DNA of 15,818 bases from CAYTZH01 sp964442285. Lineage in GTDB: Bacteria; Myxococcota_A; UBA9160; JAFDET01. The translations under genes and the position numbers were made by a program. The notes under the pieces are model-generated. The model was not told the DNA's origin. It did no database searches and saw nothing but the letters and a program-made list of their open reading frames with translations. The DNA is taken from positions 1-15,818 of the forward strand of contig CAYTZH010000071.1 in NCBI GenBank assembly GCA_964442285.1, given 5' to 3'. The first letter of the stretch is position 1. Every line of letters begins with the position of its first letter. This document shows, in pieces, positions 6,936 through 13,537 of this stretch.

Positions 6936-7670
6936 TCAGTAGAGGCCCAGCAGACGGCCGGCCAGGGCCAGCACGGCGAGGACCAGCACCGGTCGGATGA
7001 CCCGCTCGCCGCCGCGAACCGCGAGGCGCGCGCCCAGGAAGCCGCCGGCGATGAAGCCCGGGGCCAGGGCCAGGGCGGGCGCCCAGGCGACCTTGTCCTC
7101 CAGCACGAACACGGGCACGGCGGTGGCCGTCACCGCGAGGATGACCACGACCTTCACGGCGTTGGCCTGCACCAGGTCGGTGCCGGCGTAGGCGAGGGCG
7201 AAGAGCAGGGGGATGCCGACGCCGGCCTGGAAGGCGCCGCCGTAGGCCCCGATGGCGAAGAAGACCGCGGCGCTCAGCGCGGGGGGCCAGGCGCGCCGCT
7301 CGGCCGAGGGGGCGGGGCCGCGCAGCAGGGGGACCAGCAGCCCCACCATGAGCACCGCGAAGATGCGCTCGAAGTCCTCGTCGGCGATCCGCGAGACCGC
7401 CAGCGCACCCACCAGGGAGCCGCTCAGGACCGGCACCAGCAGGCGGCCCGCGCCCTGGAAGCCGGAGACGCCCTCCGCGCGGAAGCTCCAGGCCGCCACC
7501 GCATTCTGGAGCAGGACGCCGATGCGGTTGGTGCCGTTGGCGAGGGTGCCCGGCAGGCCGATCAGCACCAGCAGGGAGACGGTGAGCAGCGAGCCGCCGC
7601 CCGCCAGGCTGTTCACGACGCCGGCGAAGAGCCCGCCGCCGAACAGGAGCGCCGCCTCCGCCGGGGTCAC
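6936..7670 (-). CDS. TauE/SafE family (sulfite/organic anion exporter-like) permease
   Basis: This 244-residue membrane protein has about eight hydrophobic segments. It shows the TauE/SafE (formerly DUF81) hallmarks: GLFAGVVNSLAGGGSLLTV (13-31) near the N-terminus, NGTNRIGVLLQN, and a second half-repeat with GAYGGAFQAGVGIPLLFAL. The family moves sulfite, sulfoacetate or other small anions across the inner membrane, and the exact substrate is unknown here. The start is the GTG at 7670. It is embedded in a 26-bp tandem duplication, and GGAGG in the upstream copy lies 10 bases before it and may serve as its ribosome site. The GPH transporter follows 7 bases after the stop. Length is normal for the family. 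Confidence 0.88.
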   Translation of the reverse strand: MTPAEAALLFGGGLFAGVVNSLAGGGSLLTVSLLVLIGLPGTLANGTNRIGVLLQNAVAAWSFRAEGVSGFQGAGRLLVPVLSGSLVGALAVSRIADEDFERIFAVLMVGLLVPLLRGPAPSAERRAWPPALSAAVFFAIGAYGGAFQAGVGIPLLFALAYAGTDLVQANAVKVVVILAVTATAVPVFVLEDKVAWAPALALAPGFIAGGFLGARLAVRGGERVIRPVLVLAVLALAGRLLGLY

Positions 7671-7696
7671 AGGAGCGCCGCCTCCGCCGGGGTCAC
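7645..7696. repeat. Perfect 26-bp tandem duplication over the tauE-like start codon
   Basis: The unit at 7645-7670 is repeated exactly at 7671-7696. Read on the - strand, each copy begins GTGACCCCGGCGGAGGCGGC, so the start codon and the first eight codons plus two bases are doubled. Because 26 is not a multiple of three, the upstream copy is in another frame from the gene. Confidence 0.95.
7667..7696 (-). CDS. Possible nine-codon upstream reading frame coupled to the permease gene
   Basis: The upstream repeat copy gives GTG followed by eight codons and TGA, encoding MTPAEAALL. This is identical to the first nine residues of the permease itself. Its TGA (7669-7667) overlaps the permease GTG (7670-7668) as GTGA, the classic arrangement for translational coupling. 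Whether the upstream GTG is used is unknown; no ribosome site precedes it. It may be a by-product of the duplication. Confidence 0.25.
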   Translation of the reverse strand: MTPAEAALL

Positions 7697-7703
7697 GGAC
7701 CGA

Positions 7704-7711
7704 CGGTACCG
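7704..7711. repeat. CGGTACCG palindrome in the divergent intergenic region
   Basis: A perfect 8-bp palindrome lies between the divergent permease and kinase genes. It is short and could be chance. Confidence 0.2.
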
Positions 7712-7724
7712 GGCTCGCGCGCGG

Positions 7725-7742
7725 CTGCCCAACGCGGGGCAG
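7725..7742. repeat. Inverted repeat CTGCCC-N6-GGGCAG, possible operator
   Basis: Two perfect 6-bp arms are separated by AACGCG. It lies in the short divergent spacer between the permease and the kinase, six bases before the TAGGCT box. The position would suit a repressor site acting on the kinase promoter; no regulator gene is adjacent. Confidence 0.3.
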
Positions 7743-7748
7743 AGTCGC

Positions 7749-7754
7749 TAGGCT
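7749..7754 (+). promoter_or_regulatory. TAGNCT box (TAGGCT) upstream of kinase operon
   Basis: The context is gtcgcTAGGCTccgcctc. If it acts as a -10 element, transcription begins near 7761. A GTG start at 7763 would then be nearly leaderless, while the in-frame ATG at 7805 would have a leader of about 43 bases. Confidence 0.35.
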
Positions 7755-7762
7755 CCGCCTCC

Positions 7763-8845
7763 GTGCCCGCCGTCGACGAAGATCCGCCCGCCGATACGAT
7801 CCCCATGCGCAGCGGGGAGGCGCTCGACCGCGCCGCCCTCGGCGCGTGGCTCCGCGGCAGGCTCCCCGGCTCCGAGGCGCCCCTGGCGATCACCCAGTTC
7901 GGCGGCGGTCATGCCAACCTCACCTACTGCCTGCGCTTCGGCGAGGGCGACGGCGCCGTCGAGTACGTGCTGCGCCGCCCGCCCCTGGGGCCGGTCGCCC
8001 CGGGCTCCCACGACATGGGGCGGGAGTACCGGGCGCTCTCGGTCCTCTACCGCGGCTTCCCCCTGGCGCCCCGCGCCTTCCTCTACTGCGAGGATCCGGC
8101 GGTGATCGGCGCGCCCTTCTTCGTGATGGAGCGCCGCCGCGGCGTCGTGGTCCGCAACCCCGTTCCGGAGGTCTTCGGCGGCGGCCGCGATCCGGTCGCC
8201 AACCGCAAGCTCTCGGAGGTCGTGATCGACACCCTGGCGGACTTCCACGCCGTCGATCCGGCGCCCCTCGGGCTGGACTCCCTGAGCAAGTCGCCGGAGG
8301 CGTTCCTGCGCCGGCAGGTCGAGGGCTGGACCGCGCGCTACGAGCGGGCCCGCACCGACGACGTCCCGGTGGCGGAAGAGGTGTCGCGCTGGCTGGCCGA
8401 GAACCTGCCCACCTCGCCGACGCCCACGCTGCTCCACAACGACTGGCGCCTGGACAACATGGCGGTGGCCGAGGACGACCCGGGCCGCTGCGTGGCCGTC
8501 TACGACTGGGACATGTGCACCCTGGGCGATCCCCTCTGCGACCTGGGCACGCTGCTCTCCCAGTGGGCCAACCCCGGCGACGGCGACGAGGGCTTCTCGC
8601 CCATGCCCTCGACCACGCCCGGCTTCCTGTCGCGGGAGCAGGCGGCCGAGCGCTACGGCCAGCGCAGCGGCCGCGACCTGTCGGGGCTCGCGTACTATCT
8701 CGTCTTCGGCACCTTCAAGATGGGCGTGGTGCTCCAGCAGATCTACTTCCGCTTCCACCGCGGGCAGACCCGGGACGAGCGCTTCGCCGGGATGGGGCAG
8801 GGCGCCCGCAACCTCTACGAGCTCGCCGCCAGCCGCCGCCCGTAG
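7763..8845 (+). CDS. APH-fold kinase, ACAD10/ACAD11 N-terminal-domain type
   Basis: The 360-residue protein has an aminoglycoside-phosphotransferase (protein-kinase-like) fold. The N-lobe has a Gly-rich nucleotide loop FGGGHANLTY (46-55) and YVLRRPP (68-74) with the likely ATP-binding basic residue. The catalytic loop is LLHNDWRLDN (223-232: D227, N232), and the metal-binding motif is YDWDMCTLGDP (247-257, D248/D250). This pattern matches the kinase part of ACAD10/11, which phosphorylates hydroxyacyl-CoA in mammals, rather than true antibiotic kinases. A role on a hydroxylated acyl or related substrate fits the dehydratase genes downstream. The start is uncertain: the GTG at 7763 or the ATG at 7805 (codon 15), neither with a clear ribosome site. 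The MFS gene starts 6 bases after the stop. Confidence 0.85.
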   Translation: MPAVDEDPPADTIPMRSGEALDRAALGAWLRGRLPGSEAPLAITQFGGGHANLTYCLRFGEGDGAVEYVLRRPPLGPVAPGSHDMGREYRALSVLYRGFPLAPRAFLYCEDPAVIGAPFFVMERRRGVVVRNPVPEVFGGGRDPVANRKLSEVVIDTLADFHAVDPAPLGLDSLSKSPEAFLRRQVEGWTARYERARTDDVPVAEEVSRWLAENLPTSPTPTLLHNDWRLDNMAVAEDDPGRCVAVYDWDMCTLGDPLCDLGTLLSQWANPGDGDEGFSPMPSTTPGFLSREQAAERYGQRSGRDLSGLAYYLVFGTFKMGVVLQQIYFRFHRGQTRDERFAGMGQGARNLYELAASRRP

Positions 8846-8851
8846 GCCGCC

Positions 8852-10003
8852 GTGGACCGCGAGCGCCTCCTCACGCCCGCGTTTGCGCTGGCCTTCGTGG
8901 GCATGCTGCTCCAGGGCGTGGGCTTCAACCTCTACATCCACCTCCCGGGCTATCTGAAGGACCTGGGGGCGGACGAGGTGCTGATCGGCCTCGTCTGGGG
9001 CCTCACGGCGGGGTCGGCGGTGCTGGTGCGGCCCTTCGTCGCCAAGGCCATGGACGGCCCGGGGCGGCGCGCCGTGATCCTCGTGGGTGGCGTCCTGAAC
9101 GTGGTGACCGTGTCGCTCTACCTGGGCGTCACCTCGATCGGGCCGCTGCTCTATGGCGTGCGCCTGCTCCACGGCGTGGCGGAGTCGATGCTCTTCGCGG
9201 GCTTCTTCACCTATGCGGCGGACATCATCCCGGAGTCCCGGCGCACCCAGGGCATCGCTGCCTTCAGCGTGGCCGGCATGCTGCCGATCTCCCTCGGGCC
9301 GTTGATCGGCGACGCGATCCTGCTCCGCGGCTCCTACGGCCAGCTCTTCGCCGCCGCGGTCGTGCTCGCGGTGGCCTCGCTGCTCGTCTCCCTGCCGCTG
9401 CGGGAGGCGCGGCCCGTGGTGAGCACGGCCGAGGGGCCGCGCGGCGTCTGGAGCGTGGCCCGTCAGGCGAACCTGCTGCCGCTCTGGTTCGTGGGGACGG
9501 TCTTCGCGGTGGCCATCACCGGCCCCTTCGCGTTCCTGAAGATCTACCTCCGGGACGAGGTCGGCTACGGCAGCCTCGGCCTCTTCTTCACCGCCTACTC
9601 GGTGGCCGCCATCGCCCTGCGCCTCGGCCTCGGCTGGCTGCCGGACCGCGCCGGTCCGAAGCGGGTGCTCTTCCCCTTCCTGGCCCTGCTGGGCCTGGGG
9701 CTCGCCGGCATCCCCCTTGCGGGCGGCGATCCGGGGCTGGTCGCCATGGGCGTGCTCTGCGGTCTCGGCCACGGCATGACCAACCCGATCCTGAACGGGC
9801 TGGTGATCTCCCGGGCGCGGCTGGCCGAGCGCGGCGCCGCCGTGGCCCTCTACACCGCCGTCTTCGACGTGGGCGCCCTGGTGGGCGGACCGGTCTTCGG
9901 CTGGGTGATCACCGGGGCGGGCTACCCGGCCATGTTCCTCGCGGCGGGCGGCGTGGTGGCGGTGGGCGCCGTGGTCTTCGCCGTCTGGGACCGGGGGCGG
10001 TAG
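8852..10003 (+). CDS. MFS transporter (12-helix), substrate unknown
   Basis: The 383-residue product is almost entirely hydrophobic, with about 12 membrane helices. It has an MFS-type loop after helix 2 (RPFVAKAMDGPGRR, about 60-73) and a second-half counterpart (WLPDRAGPKRVL). The GTG at 8852 lies 6 bases after the kinase stop, so the genes are almost certainly co-transcribed. It could import or export the compound processed by the kinase and dehydratases, or act as an efflux pump; sequence alone cannot decide. Its TAG stop (10001-10003) is also the first half of a TAGACT box that precedes the next gene. Confidence 0.86.
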   Translation: MDRERLLTPAFALAFVGMLLQGVGFNLYIHLPGYLKDLGADEVLIGLVWGLTAGSAVLVRPFVAKAMDGPGRRAVILVGGVLNVVTVSLYLGVTSIGPLLYGVRLLHGVAESMLFAGFFTYAADIIPESRRTQGIAAFSVAGMLPISLGPLIGDAILLRGSYGQLFAAAVVLAVASLLVSLPLREARPVVSTAEGPRGVWSVARQANLLPLWFVGTVFAVAITGPFAFLKIYLRDEVGYGSLGLFFTAYSVAAIALRLGLGWLPDRAGPKRVLFPFLALLGLGLAGIPLAGGDPGLVAMGVLCGLGHGMTNPILNGLVISRARLAERGAAVALYTAVFDVGALVGGPVFGWVITGAGYPAMFLAAGGVVAVGAVVFAVWDRGR

Positions 10004-10006
10004 ACT
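10001..10006 (+). promoter_or_regulatory. TAGNCT box (TAGACT) overlapping the MFS stop codon
   Basis: The context is ggcggTAGACTcgccccc. It is 26 bases before the dehydratase ATG at 10033 and doubles as the MFS stop codon. It might give the dehydratase pair an internal promoter. A strong ribosome site, GGAGGAG (10023-10029), follows it. Confidence 0.35.
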
Positions 10007-10032
10007 CGCCCCCGGCGGGCGCGGAGGAGTCC

Positions 10033-10536
10033 ATGGCCGATGGCCTGCGGTTCCCTGTCGATGCGAGCGCGATCCTCAGCTTCGCGGCGTCGCTCGGGGA
10101 GACCAACCGCATCTACTACGACGAGGAGTATGCGGCGTCGACGCCCGTCGGGGGCGTGGTGGCGCCCCCCACCTTCACGTCGGCCTCGTCGCACTGGAAC
10201 CCCTTCCACGTCTTCAAGGGCGTGCGGCAGATCCCCGCCCCGGACCCGGCCCGGCAGGCGGCCCGGGAGGAGGGCCGGGGCGCGCGGGGCGACGCCGGCG
10301 GGCGCGACCTCGCGCGGGTGCTCCACGGGGAGCAGCGCTTCGACTACCACAGGCCGGTGCGCCCCGGCATGGTGCTCACGGCCGTCTCCCGGCCCGGCAG
10401 GACCTGGGAGAAGGAAGGGCGCCGGGGCGGCAGCATGCGCTTCAGCGAGACGGTGACCGAGTATCGCGACGAGCAGGGCGAGCGGGTGGTGACGGCGACC
10501 AGTGTCGGCATCGTCACCAGCAAGGCGGTGGAGTGA
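10033..10536 (+). CDS. MaoC-like / FAS1-type dehydratase N-terminal hot-dog subunit (HadA-like)
   Basis: The ATG at 10033 is preceded by GGAGGAG at 3 bases' distance and starts a 167-residue protein. It reads as the substrate-binding hot-dog subunit of a two-chain hydratase/dehydratase: ASLGETNRIYYDEEYA (19-34), GGVVAPPTFTS (40-50), LHGEQRFDYHRPVRPGMVL (97-115) and TVTEYRDEQGERVVTATS. The catalytic Asp-x4-His motif is absent here and present in the next gene. This arrangement is known from mycobacterial HadA/HadB and from fused hydratase-2 enzymes. It likely works as a heterodimer with the next product on a 3-hydroxyacyl-CoA or -ACP. The stop overlaps the next start (TGATG), implying coupled, equal synthesis. 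An Arg/Gly-rich insert occupies about 72-93. Confidence 0.85.
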   Translation: MADGLRFPVDASAILSFAASLGETNRIYYDEEYAASTPVGGVVAPPTFTSASSHWNPFHVFKGVRQIPAPDPARQAAREEGRGARGDAGGRDLARVLHGEQRFDYHRPVRPGMVLTAVSRPGRTWEKEGRRGGSMRFSETVTEYRDEQGERVVTATSVGIVTSKAVE

Positions 10537-10985
10537 TGGCGGCGGAAGGACGCAACCCGCGGCAGGGCTTCGAGGCGCTGGCGCCGGGGCAGACCCACGA
10601 GCAGGAGGTGGTCCGTGACCTGGGGCGCACCCAGATCGTCCAGTACGCCGGGGCGTCGGGCGACTTCAACCCGATCCATCACGACGAGGGGTTCGCCCGG
10701 AAGGCCGGCTACCCCGGCGTCTTCGCCCACGGCATGCTCACCATGGGCCTCACGGGCAAGCTGCTGACGGAGTGGCTCGGGGACAACGTGCTCACCCACT
10801 TCGGCGTGCGCTTCCGCGCCCAGGTCTGGCCGGGCGACACGCTGACGGCCCGGGCCACGGTGACGGCGGTGGAGCCCCTCGGCGACGAGGCGCAGGTCTC
10901 CCTCGACGTGGAGACCCGCAACCAGAAGGGAGAGGCCGTGGTGGTCGGCACCGCCGCCGCCCGGCTGCCCCGAAGCGTCGGCTAG
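10536..10985 (+). CDS. MaoC-family dehydratase, catalytic hot-dog subunit (HadB-like)
   Basis: This 149-residue protein contains the hydratase-2 signature YAGASGDFNPIHHDEGFARK (37-56), with catalytic D43 and H48, followed by GVFAHGMLTMG (61-71) and VRFRAQVWPGDTL (91-103). It should hydrate enoyl-thioesters or dehydrate (R)-3-hydroxyacyl-thioesters, as CoA or ACP derivatives, together with the preceding subunit. The ATG at 10536 overlaps the previous stop; a GTG one codon earlier is also possible. The TAG stop at 10983-10985 shares CTAG with the stop of the convergent J-domain gene, leaving no space for a terminator between them. Confidence 0.9.
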   Translation: MAAEGRNPRQGFEALAPGQTHEQEVVRDLGRTQIVQYAGASGDFNPIHHDEGFARKAGYPGVFAHGMLTMGLTGKLLTEWLGDNVLTHFGVRFRAQVWPGDTLTARATVTAVEPLGDEAQVSLDVETRNQKGEAVVVGTAAARLPRSVG

Positions 10986-12469
10986 CGGCCGTCCACCTTC
11001 GAGTCGAGCTTGCGGGCGCGGGCCTGCAGCCGTTCGCCGCCGGCCTTGTCGCCCAGGCTCTTCTGCACGGCGCCGAGCCGGAACAGCGCCGTGGCGTTGG
11101 CGCCGTCCAGCGCCACCGCCTGCTCCAGATGGGCCTGCGCCTGCTCGGTGTCCGCCGGGCTGCTCTTGAACAGCGCCCAGCCCACGGCCGACTGGTAGGC
11201 GGCGTCCTCGGGCCAGAGGTCGATGGCGGGCTTCAGGAACTGCAGCGCCCCCGCGAAGTCGCCGCGACGCAGCAGGATCTCTCCCTTCCGGTAGAGGCTC
11301 TCGGCGTTGGCCAGCCGATTGGCGTCGGTCGCGACGGCCCCCTCGAGCTCGGCGTCGTAGTCGCGGCGCCGCTGGGGATCCGAGAGCGTGGCGTAGGCCT
11401 TGGCCACCCGGGCGAACAGGGCGTTGGCCTCGCTGCGCACCGCCTCGAGCCCGAGGCTCGCCAGGGCATCCGGGTGGTAGCGCTTGGCCGCGGCGAAGTA
11501 GGCCCGCTTCACGGCCGCGGCGTCCGCGTCCCGGGCCACGCCGAGGACGCCGTAGTGGTCGAGCTCGCCCAGGCGGCCGTGACGCTCGAGCACCTCCTGG
11601 CGCAGGGACTCCACCGCGGTACTGCGCTCCGGGTCGGCGTCGGCGGTCGGGCGGGATGCGGCGGGGTCGGGGTCGGCCCCGGTGTCCGTACCCCCGAAGA
11701 CGATCTCCACGTCCGCCTCGTCCCCGGCGGTCTTCGGCGGCTCGCGGCGGACGGGCTCCGGGTAGTCGAGGGCCCGGGAGGCGTCGAGCACCCAGAGAGA
11801 GGCCAGCACCCGGGGCGACGAGGCGCTCTGGAGCGCGGCGCCCAGGGTGGTCTCGCCGCCGTCGAGGGCGTCCAGGACCCGGTCGAGATCGGCGTCCTCA
11901 CCCAGGCGTTTGCGCACCCGCGCCAGGCGCCGGCTCGGGACCGCCACCCGGGCGAGCTTGTCCCCGAGCTGACCGAGGATGCGGTCGGGCCCCCAGTGTC
12001 GTTCGAGCCCCTCGCGCACGAGGGCGAGGGGATCCGTGCGGAAGGCCTGGGCATCGTCGCGGAGGGCCTCGCCGGGCAGGAGCTCGAAGCGGCCGTCGGG
12101 CCATCCGAAGCACTCGAGGATGCGGCGCCGCATCTGCTCCTTGAGGGCCTGGAAGAGCTCCTTGGGGCCGAGGAGCCGCAGCTCCAGCAGCGCCACCCCC
12201 TCCTTGCAGCCCCGCTCCTGCACCCGCTGGACCACGGCCCCATAGCTCTCCCGGGAGAGCGTCCCCTGGTCGAGGAGCTGCAGCCCCAGGCTCTCGCTCG
12301 GGACGTTCGACTCGGCGAAGACCGGGCGTCCCTCCTGCAGCAGGATCCGCTTCTCGGTGCGCTCGCGGGTGAGCGCGACGGCGCCCTGGAAGGCGTCGTT
12401 CTGGAGCTCCAGGAGCAGCCGCGGGAGGGACAGCTCCAGCAGCCCGCCCGATTGGGGAATCCGGCTCAT
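10982..12469 (-). CDS. DUF4388 (PATAN) - J domain - TPR fusion protein
   Basis: This 495-residue, apparently cytoplasmic protein has three parts. Residues about 1-135 resemble DUF4388, typical of deltaproteobacterial signalling proteins (GGLLELSLPRLLLELQN; RILLQEGRPVFAES; LECFGWPDGRFELLPGE). After a middle helical region and an acidic Asp/Ala/Pro linker (about 243-285) comes a complete J domain (about 303-372: DHYGVLGVARDADAAAVKRA, with HPD at 332-334), which should stimulate an Hsp70 ATPase. The C-terminus (about 385-480) contains TPR-like helical repeats. It lacks the Gly/Phe and zinc regions of true DnaJ. It is third in the HD-GYP / V4R-STAS operon, 74 bases after the preceding gene, and may link a signal state to chaperone recruitment. 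No clear ribosome site precedes the ATG. Confidence 0.88.
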   Translation of the reverse strand: MSRIPQSGGLLELSLPRLLLELQNDAFQGAVALTRERTEKRILLQEGRPVFAESNVPSESLGLQLLDQGTLSRESYGAVVQRVQERGCKEGVALLELRLLGPKELFQALKEQMRRRILECFGWPDGRFELLPGEALRDDAQAFRTDPLALVREGLERHWGPDRILGQLGDKLARVAVPSRRLARVRKRLGEDADLDRVLDALDGGETTLGAALQSASSPRVLASLWVLDASRALDYPEPVRREPPKTAGDEADVEIVFGGTDTGADPDPAASRPTADADPERSTAVESLRQEVLERHGRLGELDHYGVLGVARDADAAAVKRAYFAAAKRYHPDALASLGLEAVRSEANALFARVAKAYATLSDPQRRRDYDAELEGAVATDANRLANAESLYRKGEILLRRGDFAGALQFLKPAIDLWPEDAAYQSAVGWALFKSSPADTEQAQAHLEQAVALDGANATALFRLGAVQKSLGDKAGGERLQARARKLDSKVDGR

Positions 12470-12524
12470 CGACCGGGACTTCGGAGGACTGGCGCGCCGG
12501 CTTGAGCCCCCGCAGGAGTCGTCC

Positions 12525-12539
12525 GCCGGGCCGCCCGGC
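12525..12539. repeat. GCCGGGC-C-GCCCGGC inverted repeat between STAS and J-domain genes
   Basis: Two perfect 7-bp arms surround one base, in the 74-bp spacer just after the STAS gene stop. A very GC-rich hairpin is possible in the transcript. No U-tract follows, so it may be an mRNA-stability or attenuation element rather than a terminator. Confidence 0.3.
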
Positions 12540-12543
12540 TGGC

Positions 12544-13536
12544 TCAGCAGGAGCGCTGGTGGGCGTAGGCGATCTGGAAGGCCGCCGCGATGGCCTCGGG
12601 CAGATCCTTGTGCTGGGTGGCGTGCCGGACCTCCAGCCCGGCGACCGCGGGCTCGGAGAGCGGCGACACGCCCGCCAGGAGGGCCTCGGCCCCCCAGCTC
12701 TCGACGGCCTCCAGGACCCGCTCCAAGGCCAGGGCGCCGAAGTCCTCGTCCACGACCGCGTAGCCCAGGTCCACCACCACCACGCGCACGTCCCGGGCGC
12801 CCTCGTCGCGCCCGATGAGCTCCACCGCCGCGATGGTGTCGTCCGGGCCCGAGAAGGGGACCACCATCACCGGCCCCCAGACGTGCACCACCGGGGCGCC
12901 GTAGTCGAACTGGTCGTCGGCCAGGGGAGCGTGGGGCTCCTCGGCGCGCTCGCGCTCGAGGAGCTGGCGGAGGCGCGCGTAGTCCAGCGCCGCCAGGGCG
13001 TGGCGGACGCCCGGGTCGGGGTCGTCGACGCAGTCGGCGGCGGGGCGTGCCCGGAAGTCGCAGCCGGGGCCTCCGCTCGCGACGCAGCGGGCTTCGATCA
13101 CGAGCATCTCGGTGTCGAACAGGGCGGTGAGCCAGCCGGCCACGTAGCCGGCGCTGGCGTGGCAGCCCTCGAGCCCGTCGATCCAGCTGCCCTCGAGATC
13201 GAAGCGTCCGGCGGCGCCCGGCTCCCCGGCCGCACTGGGCGAGAGTCGGAAGGGCACCCGCGGGCTGAAGGCGGTCGGCGTGATCGGGGCCAGCGCCGGC
13301 TCGACGGGGCCCGACCGCACCACCGCGGCCGCGTCGCGGATCCCGTGGAGGAAGCCGATCTGCAGCAGGGCCGCGGCTGCCTCCTCCGGGCCGAGGCGGG
13401 CTTCGAGCTGGACCCGGACGGCGCCCAGGAAGCGCGGGTCGTCGAGGAGCCGCGGATCGCCGCGCAGCGAGGCGTCTGCCTCCAGGGCGGCCAGGGCGGC
13501 GGGATACGCGGTGGGGAGGGGCGGAACGAACGTCAC
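12544..13536 (-). CDS. XylR_N/V4R sensor domain fused to STAS domain
   Basis: The 330-residue soluble protein has an N-terminal region (about 30-165) resembling the XylR_N plus V4R small-molecule sensor: DPRFLGAVRVQLEARLG, LLQIGFLHGIRDA, GSWIDGLEGCHASAGYVAGW, and RCVASGGPGCDF with C151 and C159. Its C-terminal part (about 211-315) resembles an RsbR-type STAS domain (APVVHVWGPVMVVPF; VRVVVVDLGYAVVDEDFGAL; GAEALLAGVSP). In RsbR the residue after the VVD of this region is the phosphorylated Thr; here it appears to be Glu (VVDED). The second RsbR phosphosite aligns with Ala. It may thus work without the usual kinase. The GTG start lies one base after the HD-GYP stop and is preceded by GGGAG inside that gene, so translation is probably coupled. 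Confidence 0.82.
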   Translation of the reverse strand: MTFVPPLPTAYPAALAALEADASLRGDPRLLDDPRFLGAVRVQLEARLGPEEAAAALLQIGFLHGIRDAAAVVRSGPVEPALAPITPTAFSPRVPFRLSPSAAGEPGAAGRFDLEGSWIDGLEGCHASAGYVAGWLTALFDTEMLVIEARCVASGGPGCDFRARPAADCVDDPDPGVRHALAALDYARLRQLLERERAEEPHAPLADDQFDYGAPVVHVWGPVMVVPFSGPDDTIAAVELIGRDEGARDVRVVVVDLGYAVVDEDFGALALERVLEAVESWGAEALLAGVSPLSEPAVAGLEVRHATQHKDLPEAIAAAFQIAYAHQRSC

Positions 13537-13537
13537 A

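Noticed and set aside
5261..7000. 579-codon + strand frame opposite the GPH transporter
   Set aside because: Composition (Gln, Gly, Arg, His) is typical of the complement of a membrane-protein gene; no motif.
7763..8845. Aminoglycoside resistance kinase
   Set aside because: The HNDWRLDN and DWDMCTLGDP motifs and the dehydratase neighbours fit the ACAD10/11-type family, not antibiotic kinases.
7748..9772. 674-codon - strand frame opposite the kinase and MFS genes
   Set aside because: Shadow of two recognised proteins; no domain and skewed composition.
10982..12469. Housekeeping DnaJ
   Set aside because: The J domain is internal, and the Gly/Phe and Cys-repeat zinc regions are missing.
12525..12539. 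GC-rich hairpin as an intrinsic terminator after the STAS gene
   Set aside because: No run of T follows on the - strand and the next gene is only 74 bases away in the same direction.
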